Shown here one piece after another: positions 11,429-24,900 of a DNA stretch of 64,000 bases. A program made the position numbers and the translations under genes. Below the pieces are notes generated by a model that was given only the letters and a program-made list of their open reading frames with translations, did not search any database and had not been told where the DNA came from. Numbering within the stretch: the stretch's first letter is position 1; each line of letters starts with the position of its first letter. This DNA comes from Echinarachnius parma (taxonomy: Eukaryota > Echinodermata > Echinoidea > Clypeasteroida > Echinarachniidae): contig JBAMJV010002072.1 of NCBI GenBank assembly GCA_037951105.1, positions 1-64,000 on the forward strand, read 5' to 3'.

Positions 11429-12097
11429 TCCTCTCTTTCAAATGGACGTAACTCGAGCGCGCAGCACTGGACACGTTGGCAGGGGTACGATGCCATGGCA
11501 TGCCCAGCCCGATGGGCCTGGCGCGCGTGCATGCATGCCATCACCTCGCTGGATCCGAATATCTCCCGCACGCTGCATGCTGCTTTGCATTGGCCCTTGG
11601 CGCCGGATGATTTGTTTTGAGGGGCCGGTGTTGTAGAGGCCAAGTAGAATTGACTCTTTGTGCCGTTATTTGGGCTTCTGTGAATCTTTCAAGTGAGTAT
11701 GAACTGTTACTGCTATTGTTCATCATATAAACACAACATTATATACATCAACTTGAACTTGTATTCATAAAAACCTGCAGATCAGTCAACAGTCTTCGTT
11801 ACAGTCCCACACATTACAGTTCCAGTTGTATAGTAATACGATTATAAATGTGACGGTTTCGGGAATTATTTTAATGTTAACAGAAGTCTGGAAGCGTCAA
11901 ACACTGATGACGGAGACTTTGATTATCAGAGACTGTAAAGTTGTAACAATTAAAATTTGTGTCTTCTACTAGCAGTAGCATACATCATTGTGACCCGGAT
12001 TCTCATGATCTTGATGATGATTCTGCTTCTGTTTTTTTTCTTCTATTTATTTCCTTGTCTTAAGACTTAATGTGATCCAAGTAAAGTGTACTCTAAG

Positions 12098-13011
12098 TAG
12101 GGAGTTCGGTGACTTTTGGATTTGTTGAAGGAACCTCAACAAACTTAATATCATTGGAAAGCTTGTAAAGTGAGAAAAATAATGGTGCTTGAATCAACTT
12201 ATTAGCTTCAATATTAGTGGAGATATTCCAATTTTAGAGGTAGAAGGTACAAAGTTTGGTTCTGCCAGTTTCAGCCGATGGACGGTAACTATGCTCTGCG
12301 CGTGCCCCAGCGCTATAAATAGAAAACGCATGCCTCAACATGGCTAAAAATATCAAAATCAGTACATGGGCAATTTGTTTACATTGGATGATCGCAGCTT
12401 AGCGCTATTACTACTCCCATAGTAATGTATTTCAATGTGTAGAGAAATCAACACACTTTCATAAAATACTACTTTTCCATACCTTTTTCAGATTCCTTCC
12501 TCCAGTTTTAACCGATTTTTCGTCGAATTTTTGTGCCGAAAATCGATGCAAAAATGTCAGCAAAACAATCCTTCAAAAAAATCAATTTGCAAGGTGAAAA
12601 TTCCAAAACATTCCGGCGAATTTGGTGTCATTCGAAAGATCAGATTCTGCTCTACATGACAATGGCCTCAAATTCAACGTAGAGGGAGTTTACGAACCCC
12701 TACACTGGCATGGAAATTGGGAAAATTTATGCACTGTGGTAGCAAAATGAAGTTTTCAAGTGCAGTCGCTACCGCAACTACCGCGAAGTCTCCTAACTCA
12801 CTGCGCATTCAGATTGTTTTTTCGGGTGTTAAAACATCGATTTAGGAACAACTAATGCTATATCCAGATCAAGGAAGGATTAAGCTTCAAGAGGATATCA
12901 ATTTCATGGTAAAATATTGAAAAATATGAATTCTACCCTAGGTTTTTTGTAGCAAAGTTTTGCGTGTTAGCAGATACAAATGCGTGATTGCGGTATTCGG
13001 TCGTTCTCCCT
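12098..13011. mobile_element. Nonautonomous element with 8-bp target duplication, hAT-like
   Basis: The direct repeat ACTCTAAG occurs at 12090-12097 and 13012-13019. Just inside are short inverted termini, (T)AGGGAGTTCGGT against the complement of 'ttcggtcgttctccct'. An exact 8-bp duplication is the hallmark of hAT transposition. The 914-bp interior has no long open frame. Confidence 0.75.
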
Positions 13012-13036
13012 ACTCTAAGTCTAACTCCACAAAAAG

Positions 13037-13131
13037 TACTTGGAGCTTCCTCGTTTCTCTTCTGCCGTGTTGTTTAGCTTATGCCATAAGCTAAACAACA
13101 CGGCAGAAGAGAAACGAGGAAGCTCCAAGTA
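13037..13131. repeat. Near-perfect 95-bp foldback
   Basis: The left arm 'tacttggagcttcctcgttt' continues to 'gtttagcttat', and the right arm is its exact complement with almost no loop ('gcc'). It lies just downstream of the 12098-13011 element. It could be a young foldback MITE or a replication-born inverted duplication. Confidence 0.9.
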
Positions 13132-13254
13132 ATTTTTGTAAGAGAAGAATTAAATAGGGTTAGATTTTTTCAAATGGCTTTAGTATAAAGATAATTATCA
13201 TTGAAAATTTTCATCTCAAAAGCGTTGCCCAACGCTTTTGGTAAAAAGTACAAT

Positions 13255-13375
13255 TGCCGTTGCTGAAAGGGTCCGGACGGCGCGCCACGCGATCGATGTA
13301 CCCGACTGTTGAGCCGAGCGCGCGCAAATTCTGTACTGTCTGTATACACAGTTGCGGATATCGTCAAACGAACGA
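13255..13375 (+). promoter_or_regulatory. CpG-rich patch, possible promoter or 5' exon of the TTF1-like gene
   Basis: CpG-dense DNA ('ggacggcgcgccacgcgatcg', 'gagccgagcgcgcgc') lies about 0.5 kb upstream of the first coding exon. No TATA box is seen. Assignment as a promoter rests only on composition and position. Confidence 0.25.
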
Positions 13376-13463
13376 TTATTACTGCGACAAATCTATATAT
13401 ATGTACCTATGAATATGTGTGGTTAGCTTGTGATCATGATGAACTTGTTGCATAATTTATAGT

Positions 13464-13780
13464 GTTTGACCACGGCGTGCATGGATGCATTGTGACTTGT
13501 CTAAATCTGTTTTTGTGTTTCGTTTCTTAACTTGTTGTGTATCTATATTCTAGTAGAATGATATTTTGGTTTTTAACCTTACAGTCCTGTATCTAGAATA
13601 AAATTGCCAGAGGGAGGAGAAAATGAAGGTGCTGGTAATTTGGTGATGAGTGATAGTCAAAAGTCAGAACTGCATGATCAGTATAAATACAAAAAACTTT
13701 CATTGGTTGGTTGGGGTATTTAGTACAGTATTTGACCACGGCGTGCATGGATGCATTGTCTAAATCTATTTTTTGTTTTG
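13464..13780 (+). pseudogene. Decayed tandem copies of TTF1-like exon 1
   Basis: 'gaccacggcgtgcatggatg' occurs at 13468 and again at 13734, matching the end of the real exon at 13950 ('gaccacggcgcgcatgg'). Before the second tail, 13612-13680 reads 'gaggagaaaatgaaggtgct' and 'cagaactgcatgatcagt'. This resembles the exon's GGAGAAATGGAGGATGCTGG and GAGCTGCATCAGTG but is out of frame. Two older duplicates of the exon-1 region are therefore present. Confidence 0.6.
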
Positions 13781-13845
13781 TATCCTTTGTCTTAATCAGT
13801 TTTTTAATCTGTTTTTGTTTTTAATTCTCCTTGTGTATCTATAGA

Positions 13846-13999
13846 ATGACATCATCATCAGAAGAAGGAGAAATGGAGGATGCTGGTGAGCGGGTCACCA
13901 CGTTGAGTGAAAGTGACTTGGAGTCAGAGTCTGAGCTGCATCAGTGTTCGACCACGGCGCGCATGGACTACGAAACAAGACAGGAACTTAGAGAAAGAG
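13846..13999 (+). CDS. TTF1: TTF1-like gene, exon 1 (coding part)
   Basis: ATG at 13846 lies two bases after a possible acceptor ('tctatag' ending 13844). The 51 codons are acidic and Ser/Glu-rich (EEGEMEDAGER, SESDLESESELH). The donor is 'gtacat' at 14000, leaving phase 1 (one base, g), which joins exon 2's 'gt' to give Gly. The true start could lie in an unseen upstream exon. Confidence 0.7.
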
Positions 14000-16900
14000 G
14001 TACATGTACTTTCAGCAGTGACAAATGATGACACACGCAGTACCCCGGTATCCCACGTTGTGTAGCGCCATCTTGTGTCCACTCGAAGTACAACCGTATT
14101 GCGTTGTGCATGCAGTGCAGCGCGCGCTTGTATGCACGCTATACCCCGGTACAGCCCTAAAAAATAAATAAATAATTAAACAAAATGGCGGATTTTCGTT
14201 TGGTACCCCAGGGTACCATTTATGTCATCAAATATTCAAGGGGGGAGTGTGGGGAGATCAGGGCCCGGTATTCAATACAATAATAAAGGGACTTAGTAAC
14301 ATTGTCAAAATCCTCAAAATCCAATTTGAGTTCTAGCGGTTCCCTCATAAACAATAAAATCATGGGACAGGTTTTGGTTTTTCAAATTTCCCTTTTGTTA
14401 AAAAAAATATTTACGGTTGAAGTGTTCAGATGTTAAATTAGACCGCGAAAAATCGTCTACAAAGTGAATGCAATGAGTTAGTTAACTTGAAATTTTTTCA
14501 CACAACACCCAGTGGACATATCAGATAACAACAATTCATTGTATCAACGAGTTTAATTAATACGAGATAAGTAAAGTTGTCAAAGTAGCAAAATGCTTAA
14601 GTAAATTTCTTACTTAATCTAAGTATTGTAAGAAATGAATACCAGCCCAGGTGATTTAGAATTTACCTGATTGACTTGGGGTAGTGAAACTTTGACTTTG
14701 GCCAGCATTTCTTTGGGGGAACAACAAAATATGCCCAAAATGTGGAGGTTCTGGAGTCTGAAAACAATAATAATATACTTGATTTTATAGCCCTTAACCC
14801 TATTAAGGCCGGGGGGGGGGCCATAATGGCCCCCCCCCTCCGGAATTTTTTTTATTGCTCCAAAACGCTGCAAGATGACGCGCCGCTGCTTGGTGACTTT
14901 TTTCTTTCGGGTCTTGCGCACGTTTTAAAACAAAAATTTCGAAAATCGGACCCTCCGTTACAAAGTCACGTGACCTTTTGTCTATGCATGTCAGCCCGAA
15001 AATTGCTAAATTTCGTGATTTGTGTACAAAACATATGGAAATATCAATTTTCATAAAATGAGGTGTATTATTAGATATTTGGTGTTGTTTACATTTTATA
15101 TGTTGGTTTTGGGATTCAAAACAGTTAAATTATAGTTAGAAATAAAATAAACAACAAAAACAATAAAATACATAAGTTAAAAAAACAAAGAAATACATAA
15201 GAAATTAATAAAACAATAGAAAACAAAAGGAAGAACCGGGCTCTTCCAATTCTTTTTGTTGTAGTATCATTCCAAATGCTCTAAAGAATATATGTAGTGA
15301 AAACCAGAGTTTAATTATGAAGAATATATGATTTATGGGTAAAAATATGAATTTCATGACTTATTTGCATAAATTACCATAAATATGCAAATTTATGAAT
15401 TTTTCAAAATTTTTAAAAATTACCATTGTATTCTATACACTTCACTTATCACGCGTGCAAATTTTTACGGCGATCGGCCGCTCCGCGGCCGAGATCTTAG
15501 GGGGGGGCCATAATGGCCCCCCCCCGGCCTGCTGAAGACCTCAAATAGCCCGGCCTTAATAGGGTTAATATGATTAATCATCATCTCTATAAAGCACTTA
15601 ACAATGATATTTTTACCCCTTTCATCGGATACACTTAGCAGGGCTCCACACTCACCTTTTCAGTCAGTGGCACAGTCGGGCCAGTGAAATAGTTTTTTCC
15701 CCCTTTTCTGGTGGCCCTAAAGAAAATTTACTGGCCCCAAATTGTATTTCATGAGCTTTTTTACTATTCAAAATATCACTCTTTGCTTATCAAACCTGTG
15801 ATTACATATGAAGCATGACATAAAAGAGAACAAGATTTTTTTAAATTTTGTCAATGTCAGGTTAAAAATCTGCTTGCCCGATCGGGCCACCAAAATATGA
15901 CTTTTATACATTTTGCTGACCCCAAGTGCAATTTCACTGGCCCCGGGCCAGCGGGCCAGTGCGAGTGTCGAGCCTTGCACTTAGTTTTCAGCATCGCTTG
16001 AGACAAGTTTGTAGCCCTCGCTTGTGTGTGCTTTCATAATGGAAACAATGTGTAACATGTCAGTGATTTAAAGGGTACCACCGCCAAAAAAATATTCTTA
16101 AAACAAAAAAAAGTTCAATTTTTAGTAGGCCATTCCACCAAAAAGTTAAGAAAAATATGTTTCCAGCAAAAACATATTGGAAAAAAAGCATGATCATCAT
16201 AATACAACATTTGTTCATGGGTCTGCGTTAGAAGACTATCTTTTGTCTAGTTCGACGCATCGTCTGTGATTCTATTGTCTTCCAAACGTATGCGTGAATG
16301 AAATTGGCGCATTCGTAAACCTTTGGCGCATACGAAACCATTTAGGCCATAATGGTTCCGTAAGTGGTGGCAATTACTAGCATTGTTTATGAATTGCTCA
16401 ACCCTTTGCAAAATATTGGGCATCTACATGTATTTGATATCACACAGTGCTACCAAAGCATATAATTATGTGTTGTTCTTTGCCTGGTGGTCCCCTTTAA
16501 TTCCCAATCTTTTATCAATTTTGCAAAGGTATCGTGGTAAGAGAAGGTATGTGGACGGGCCTGGAGGACAGGAGACTGAAAGATAACATGGAACTCATCT
16601 GCAAGGTAAAAAGAAATAAAAATGAAAGTGATCCATTTACTTTGTCAAATTTAAAAAAAAATCCCTTTGAGCTTTCATATTTCTCTTGTACCTTGTTGTT
16701 TGGCTTAAATAGTAAACAGAAGAATTAAATGGGTTTCGATGTATAATGTCTCCCTTATTATGGAGATATTTAAGATTGAATTTAATAACGTTATGGAATG
16801 CTTTTCAATGGTAGTCATTGGTTGTGCTAAAACATAAGGTCAATTGCAAAAAAATGATATAATGTCACAATATATACTTTTGAACAAATCATATGCTGCA

Positions 16901-19900
16901 AGAAGAAAGGACATTTCTAAGAAGTATTGTAATGAAAATTATACCTTTACACCACAGAAATACCAAATTGATGAAGCGAGGTAGATAATGTACCCTCAAG
17001 AGTTCATACACTGAGGAAGATCTTCAAAATACTGTATGTATTTTATAAGGAATTAATTAATTATAATGACAATTTATTTTAAGAATTGATGAAGCATGGA
17101 AAATGACGACGTACCAAAACGAATGCCCTGATGCTACAGACACGAGGAAGATTGTCAAATTAATTGTAATTGTCATTTGTTAGTGTTTTTTGTGTGAAAA
17201 AGATATGCAGTAAATTGATAGGAAACAAGTTAAATATACTGAAAATGATACCTTTTCCCTCACAGAAATACAGGATTGATGAAGCGAGGAAGATAATGTA
17301 CCCTCAAGAGTACCCCGACAGTGCAGACATGAGGAAGCTGATACAAGAGGAGAAACTTCTCATCAAGTTAGGTGAGATTGAATCACCCTATTGGCTGTGG
17401 TCACGCAATGATTGCGATCACCTGCAACAAGACAATAGAAGTTTATGAAGGGCAGATCATGTCCAAAATAACCAAACGTCACAATGGAATGTGAGCGAAA
17501 ACTACACATTCGATTTGGTCAAATAACTTTTGCATATATCTAAGCCTGTGCGGTCAAGCTGTGAAGGGTTTATTTTGTATAGCTGCAGTACGGAGCTGCA
17601 GTGAAAATGTTATGTACAACAGGGTTATGCTTTAGTTTGACAATATCCGCCTTTGATATGCACAATTGACCCATCGCAAGCACTGTGTGACAACAGTCTA
17701 AAGTAGTCTACTGGGCCAACAGTAAACGCAACTGGATTGGCCACCTTCTTATAGGCTGCATTACCTTTTATTACAACGATGCTGACTGCCGTGGACTCCT
17801 ACACTCTACAGCATATAAATAGCTTTTAAAAATGTACTCGCACTAATTACTTATGCATTTTACTGTACATGAGTGCATGCTGTATTATACACAATCACAA
17901 TTTTTGGCACTTCCTGACGACACATCAGCACATAACCATCCCAGTAAAGCCTTCTATAGCTGCTTCATGGGATTACTGCATCAAGCATCAAGCAGTAGAT
18001 AGGCAAGTTTTCAGTACTCCTAGTTAAACCCCCGAGTGCCACTTGTCAACTCTAGTCACAATAGAATTACATTTGATGATGTACATACAGTCAAGACTAA
18101 AGTCCTATTTTAAAGTTTTGTTTGAATGCAGATGTCACATAGACCTATGAATGTATTGGCCAGTAAAAATCTAAAATCATTACATAGAAATATACATTCA
18201 AGTTGTTTAAAAAGTCTTATCATGCCTTTTTTTCTTCAAATAACTAGTTAGCATGCGGGAGTCATAAATACAACATGTAGCCTACCACCCACCCTCTCCT
18301 TACAATGACTATACCGGCGCTGAAGCTCTTATTAGAACTACAAGCTCAAGAAAGAATACCAACAATCCTTTCCAGGACTACCAACAGTCCTTTTTAGGAC
18401 TATCCTAGAAAGAATACCAACAGTCCTTCGCAGGACTCGCCAATCCTCTCCTCATACACGGTGCAACCACAAAGGCGCAAACCACACGTATTAACATGTA
18501 TAATGTCAAGTTATTTTCATGGCTCTATTTTGTTGTATTTTCTTCAGGGAAAGGGATCCAGCGGCCGATTTACAATGTGTACATCAGGGCGAGGAAGATC
18601 TTTGATCCCAAGAACTATCTTGGAAGGTAAGAATCAAGTTAAATTATTTTTGTCAATCCACTGAGGTTTTTGTCTACGAGCATGGTGGCTTAGCGGTAAG
18701 AGTGTCCGCTTCATGCACGGGAGGTCCCGGGTTGGAACCCAGACGGGGTCATACCAAAGACTTTAAAAATGGTACCTTCTGCCTTCTAGCCAGGCACTCG
18801 GCATTTATAGATTGGGGAAGGGAAAGTTAATCACATGAGTTGCCAGAGGACGGGCCCCCTTATGTAGCTTTTGCTAGACGTGCGGCCTAGGGCTTAGGAA
18901 TCGGAGATAGGCGCCGCCTTATGTGCCAAAATGAGCACGGGAAGGACTTTAACTTAAAGGGGAATTCCACCCCAGAAATGTGATGTTTGCTATAAAATGA
19001 AGTGAATATGAAAAATCATGACCGAAAATCTGAGCCAAAACGGTAGAGCAATAAAAAAGTTATGACAGGATGAACTTTGCTCCGATTTTTAGTATCGTTC
19101 GCAATTGCTATCGATCGTGACGTCACTTACGAGCTGCAGCCATTTTGACTTCTACATGGAAATTTTACAAAATTTAAATTTTCTTAATAACAAAGCAAAT
19201 TTATGAGCTTACAAATTCCAAAGAGGTTGGCCCGTCGATATTCTTCTATGAATTCGTGAAAACAAGCAGAGAAAAATTAATTTTTAGCAACGAAAATGAG
19301 AAATAAGTGTATTTTCATGTACTAAAGCCATGGCGAGTTGCTCGTCAATGATGTTGCATATGGCGGCAATTTTGAAACGATCGCTCATTACTACATGATG
19401 TTCAAATAGGTATAACTCCCGTGTTTCTTGTCTGATTTTGATCAAATTTTCACCAATTATGCCTCTTATTTTGCTTATTCAAATTACGAATGGTTTTATC
19501 AGGCCCGGAATACCCCTTTAACCTGAGGTAGTACTCTAAGGAAGCCTTGAGCCACAAACATTTATTGATACCAAATTCCACTGACCCAATTTGGCAGGAA
19601 AATGTAAACGAATTTGTAATATTTTTGTTATCCCCTTTACAAAGATCCTTCTAGGATAAAAAAAAATGAACTCTGTCCCTTCTCTACCCAGGTGTATAAA
19701 TGGGAACCTGGTAGGAGGTGAAAACCTTGCTTTTTGTGAATAATCTTCTCAATGCCCATGAGCCGCTTGGAAGGAATGCTCCCCAGGGAGTTGAGCAGAA
19801 AATGTTTGCGGGCTGGCATTGAATTGAATGACCAGGGTAATGAAAGTGTAAATCACTTGAAGATGATAATAAAAATAATAATAATAAAATTTTGATTTTA

Positions 19901-21928
19901 TATAGGGCTTAATACAGGGTTTCTAAGCACAAGTATTAGTACCCATGGTCATCATACATGTACATGTATTAGCGGCTATAGTAGAATGTTAATTTAACCT
20001 ATTACTATTATTATTCTTCACTTGAAGGTTTTCAAGCGAGGAGGTTCAAGAGATGAAAGCGCTGACCAGGCAGTTTGGCACCAGGTGGTCCAAGATTGGC
20101 CGGGAGATGGGCCGCAGCGGTCGCTCTCTCTGCGACAAGTTCAAAATCTCCGGAGCCGGTTATGGTATGTGTGAAAATATTTGTAAAGTAATTTATTGGA
20201 GGAAAAAATGAAACGTTGATCAATTTGCAACTTTACCCCCAGGATTGCCAACATAGAATAGGCGAGAAAAAAATGAAGGCAGAACGAAAGGAATTATGTT
20301 TTATGTTGTTCTTCCATCTGTGTTTTTTCTCGCCCACCAAAGGTGGAAGTCAAACTAAGCCATCTAAATGGCGTCCGTCCGTACAATTTTGTTTAAAGTT
20401 TACTTACAAGTTTCTTTATTGCTTATAACTTTACAAACCTTCTTCCGTTTGAAAGATATTGACCCGAACAAGTGGAAGAAAATAATTACATACCTTTTCC
20501 AAGTTGCAGTTCACTAATTTCTAGTAGCGTCAATATGTGTTTTTAATATGTTTATGTGTCAAAGTTGTTTGTAATTATGTTCAGATGTTCATGTTTCTTT
20601 TTGTGTGTGAAGATGAGTAAACTCGCTCTGAGCTCCTTGAAAAGGGTAGAAGTGGCGCATTAGAAGCCTTCTATATTATTATTATTATTTTTTTAAATAA
20701 TGATGCTCTATTTTTGCCTTTTTCTTTCAGCCAGTGGTAATTGGTCCGAAGCGGAGAAGGAGAAGCTGGTCAAAGTGGTCAAGCAGGTGTCCGGCTTCAA
20801 CCGTGACCGCAACGTGGAGCGGCTGTACTTCAAGATCCCCTGGACGACGGTCTCCGAGCGCATGGAGACGAGAAACGTCGCACAGTGCCGTACCCAGTGG
20901 TCAGTTAGAATCGAGTTATTAAATTCTTGTGCTAATTCTTCAAAGAGCAATTCAGGTTAGGTTCAACTCACTAGTTTATTTTAAAAAGGCATAATGTATA
21001 CGATAATATAATGATGACCGCAACGTGAAACGGCTGTACTTCAAGATCCCCTGGACGACGGTCTCCCAGCACATGGAGACGTGAAACTTCGCACAATGCT
21101 ACATTCAGTGGTCAGTTAGAATCAATAAATTAATTCTTGCGCTGATTCCACAAAGCTCAGTTCACTTTATTAATATCTTTAATAAGGCACAATATAAACA
21201 ATTCTATAACAGTGACCGCAAGATGGAGCAGCTGTACTCCAAAAAAATACTTTTTTTTTCACGAGGGCGATTTTGAAAATTTTGAGGGGAAAAAACGCCC
21301 TCATGAAATTATTCACGAGGGCTATTTTGGGGCTCACGGGGGCTCTTTTTTTTTTTACATCGTTTTCACTGCTCAAGGGTCTAATAAATGATTAACATGA
21401 TGTGATCTATCCGATTACCGTACTGACCGGCGTAATCGCCGCATACTTTTTCCTTGAAAAAAACCCGCAAAGTTGGGGTGCGGCGTGTACGCGGCCATCG
21501 ATCTACGTGCGTTATGGATGCATTGCATTGCACAGTAGTACAGGGTTCTCTGTAGTACAGTACGGTTCAGACATTTTGATCGAGATGGTACATCGTAACT
21601 CGTAGCTTGCATGGCAGTTAAATAGCGCGATTGCGAGAAATTTTACGCGCCGCCGATTCCCTGCTTAAATTTGGCAAATTTTCCCCGCCGATTTTCTGGT
21701 TTTTGGCCGTTATTCCCGCTTTTTTTGTCGCCAGTTTCCCTAGCGCACTTTTCTCCCACTTTTTTTTTTTTCAATTTCAATGCTCAAAGTCGGCATGCGG
21801 CATTTACGCGGGTGCGGCGATTCCGCCGGTCAGTACGGTATGCCATGTTTGGTACGTTTCTGGCGCTTTCCGATCATGCAAAAAGATGTTTAAAAAAATA
21901 TAAAATAAAAAAAAAAAAAAAAAAATTT

Positions 21929-21959
<31 letters not shown>

Positions 21960-24900
21960 CATTTCGCCCCCGTGCCGTGGCTCACGGGGGCGATTTTAAA
22001 GGTATCGGGGGCGAATCGCCCTTTGCCCCCGTGTATTTACGGTGTGAAAATGTCGCGCAATGCCGCATCCAATGGTCAGTTTATACTGATATTTTTTTTA
22101 TTCTTGAGCTTTGTCCATTCAGTTGTAAATATCCCCTTAATTTTGTATGGCTTGAAATAGTGTCGCAGTGGAATTTAACCCATTCAGGACGGACTGATTT
22201 TGGTACAACATGCATTATCCACAGACTCGTGGGGGGTGTTTCACAAAGATCCTAAGTTGAACTTAACTCTAAGTTGGACTTAGAAACTATGGAAAGCCAT
22301 AAGTTTATTTGAAACAATTTTGTAAAATTTCTTTTAAAAGGCATATAATGTTGAATCAAATCATTGATATTTTCTATTATCAAGGGGATTTCATGTTCTT
22401 GATGTAAAATTTATGAAAAGTCTAAAATACTTGCATTTTTGCATTTGAATATATTTTATTCCAAGGATACAAATGGCTTTCCACAATGTTTAAGTCCAAC
22501 TTAGAGTTAAGTTCAACTTAGGATCTTTGTGAAACACCCCCCAGCCCAAGTATTTTTCGGGACTAGTCCTGAATGGGTTAATAAGATAATGAAATTTGAT
22601 AGCCCAAAGCTAATTTTTCAGTGGGCCTGTTGTAATTTCGAGCACTGGCTTTACTGATATTCTCAAAAGGTGTGCACTCAGAAAAGTATAGTTAATGCAA
22701 GTTTAGACTCACTATTTTTGTTTTGTTGAATATTCTGTATACATGTTATTCTAAAACCTATAGACAAGACCTTCACACTAACTTTTTTTTTTCTACTGGC
22801 CCATTCGGGCAAGTACTGTATTTGCTGGTGTATTAACCGCATCTTTTTTCAAACAAAAAAAAGAAAAAAAAGGGGGTGCGGTTAATACACGACCGTATTA
22901 ACCACACTTTTTTTTTTTTTTTTAAATTTAAAAAAAATTTTTTTTTTAGGGGTGCGGTTAATACACCGGAGCGGTTAATACACCGACAAATACGGTAAAC
23001 AAATAAATCTTCACATATTACATGCCCAAAGAATAAATTTACTTGCCCGCTAACTTCTAGATGAGATTCACACATAATGAATTACATTCTACTAGCTCTT
23101 GTAGCGGAGCAGAAATATTAGTTGCCCAATCGAGCAAGCAACCTAGACCATTTACAAAATTGTACTTGCCCGACATACATTTTTTACTTGCCCTGGGCAA
23201 GCAGGCAAGTGCTAGTGTCAAGCGCCGCTGTAGAGAAATGTTTATTAAAGGGATTTAGTAACTTTGTTGACATGTGCATGAAGTGATGAGTGGTTAATAC
23301 AATGTATATTGTTGTTATCTGATATGTCCACTGGGTGTTGTGTGAAAATTTAAAGTTAAATGGACGTTATATGGCCAAGAAATGAGCAAAAATGCAAATT
23401 GATATTCACTAACTCATTGCACTCACTTTGTACACAGTTTTCGCGGTCCAGTGGATAATCTAACATCTGAACACTTCAATTGTAAATATCTTTTTAACGA
23501 AAGGGAAATTTGAAAAACAAAAACCTGTCCCATGCTTTTATTGCTAATACAAATACAACAAGGTATGAGGGAACCGCTAGAATTCCATGGGATTTTGAGG
23601 ATCTGGACAATGTTACTAAGTCCCTTTAATAACCAATTTCTAACTTGTTGACTTTCTAGGGTTGATATCCTCTCATGGGCTGCTGCTGAGTATACGGACC
23701 GAGAGACGTCAAGAAAAACTTGGGACATGTCCGACAAAATCAGTCTCATTCAAAGGTGGGTTTCATTTATCTCAATTCATGTTGAAGAATTTTTCCCACA
23801 TTACAAAAAAATATATATATTGTTGCCAATTAATGTTCCTATTTGTTTGGTTTCTATATGATGCTCGTAATTAAAATACTTCTTATTGTATGGTATATTC
23901 TCTTTTGTACAAAAAAAATGTATACATGTATATATATATACATTGGGTGGAATTCACAAAGGAGGTTTGTACAAACCATGGTTTGACGATGGTTTACATC
24001 TATGGAATGCTGCTCGCATACCGTAAATTGTAAATCAACATTGTTAACAAGTATGGAGTTTACATTCCTTCTCCATCAGTTTACAAATGGCATTCCATAG
24101 ATGTAAACCTTGGTCAAACCATGGTTTGTACAAACCTCCTACAAACCTCCTTTGTGAATTCCACCCATTATATTTGATCAGAGTTTAATACATCTTTCTT
24201 GACTTTTATCTCTTTTTATCTTTTTATCTCAAGAGTTTACAAGATGGATGTTAACAGTGAACAAGACATCGATTGGCTAGCCCTACTTGACCAATTTCCC
24301 AGGTAATTCAAAGTGGAAATTCTTTTTATGCCTCCGTAACGAAGTTTCCGGAGGTATTATGTTTTCGGGTTGTCCGTCCGTCCGTACGTCCGTCCGTCCA
24401 TCCGTACGTCCCATTCTCGTTATCGCGTTATCTCAAAAACTGATTGACGGATTCTGACCAAACTTGGTACATGTATGTATCTTGGGGGGCCAATGATCTG
24501 ATTAGATTTTGGGGTCATGAGGTCAAAGATCACAGAGCTCATTATATATATGCAAAAATAGCTTGTGATCGCGTTATCTCAAGAAGGGATTGACAGATTC
24601 TGACCAAACTTGGTACATGTATGTTCCTTGGAGAGCCAATAAACTGATTAGATTTTGGTGGTCATGAGGTCAAAGGTCACAGGGCTCATTATATGTAAAA
24701 GTAGCTTGAGATTGGAAATCTCAAGAACTGAATATCAGATTTCAATCCAACTTGATACCTGAATGTATATTAGGGAACAATTGTAGTCATTAGATTTTGG
24801 GGTCATGAGGGCAAATGTCAAGGTCACTTATAGCTCATAATTGTGATACGTCAAGATCTAAAAGACAGAGTACCATCAAAATTGAGTTGACAGAATTAAT

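Noticed and set aside
11328..11643. Proline- or glycine-rich frames around 11380-11430
   Set aside because: They come from the C-run tract; the adjoining GC-rich DNA has no supported splice sites.
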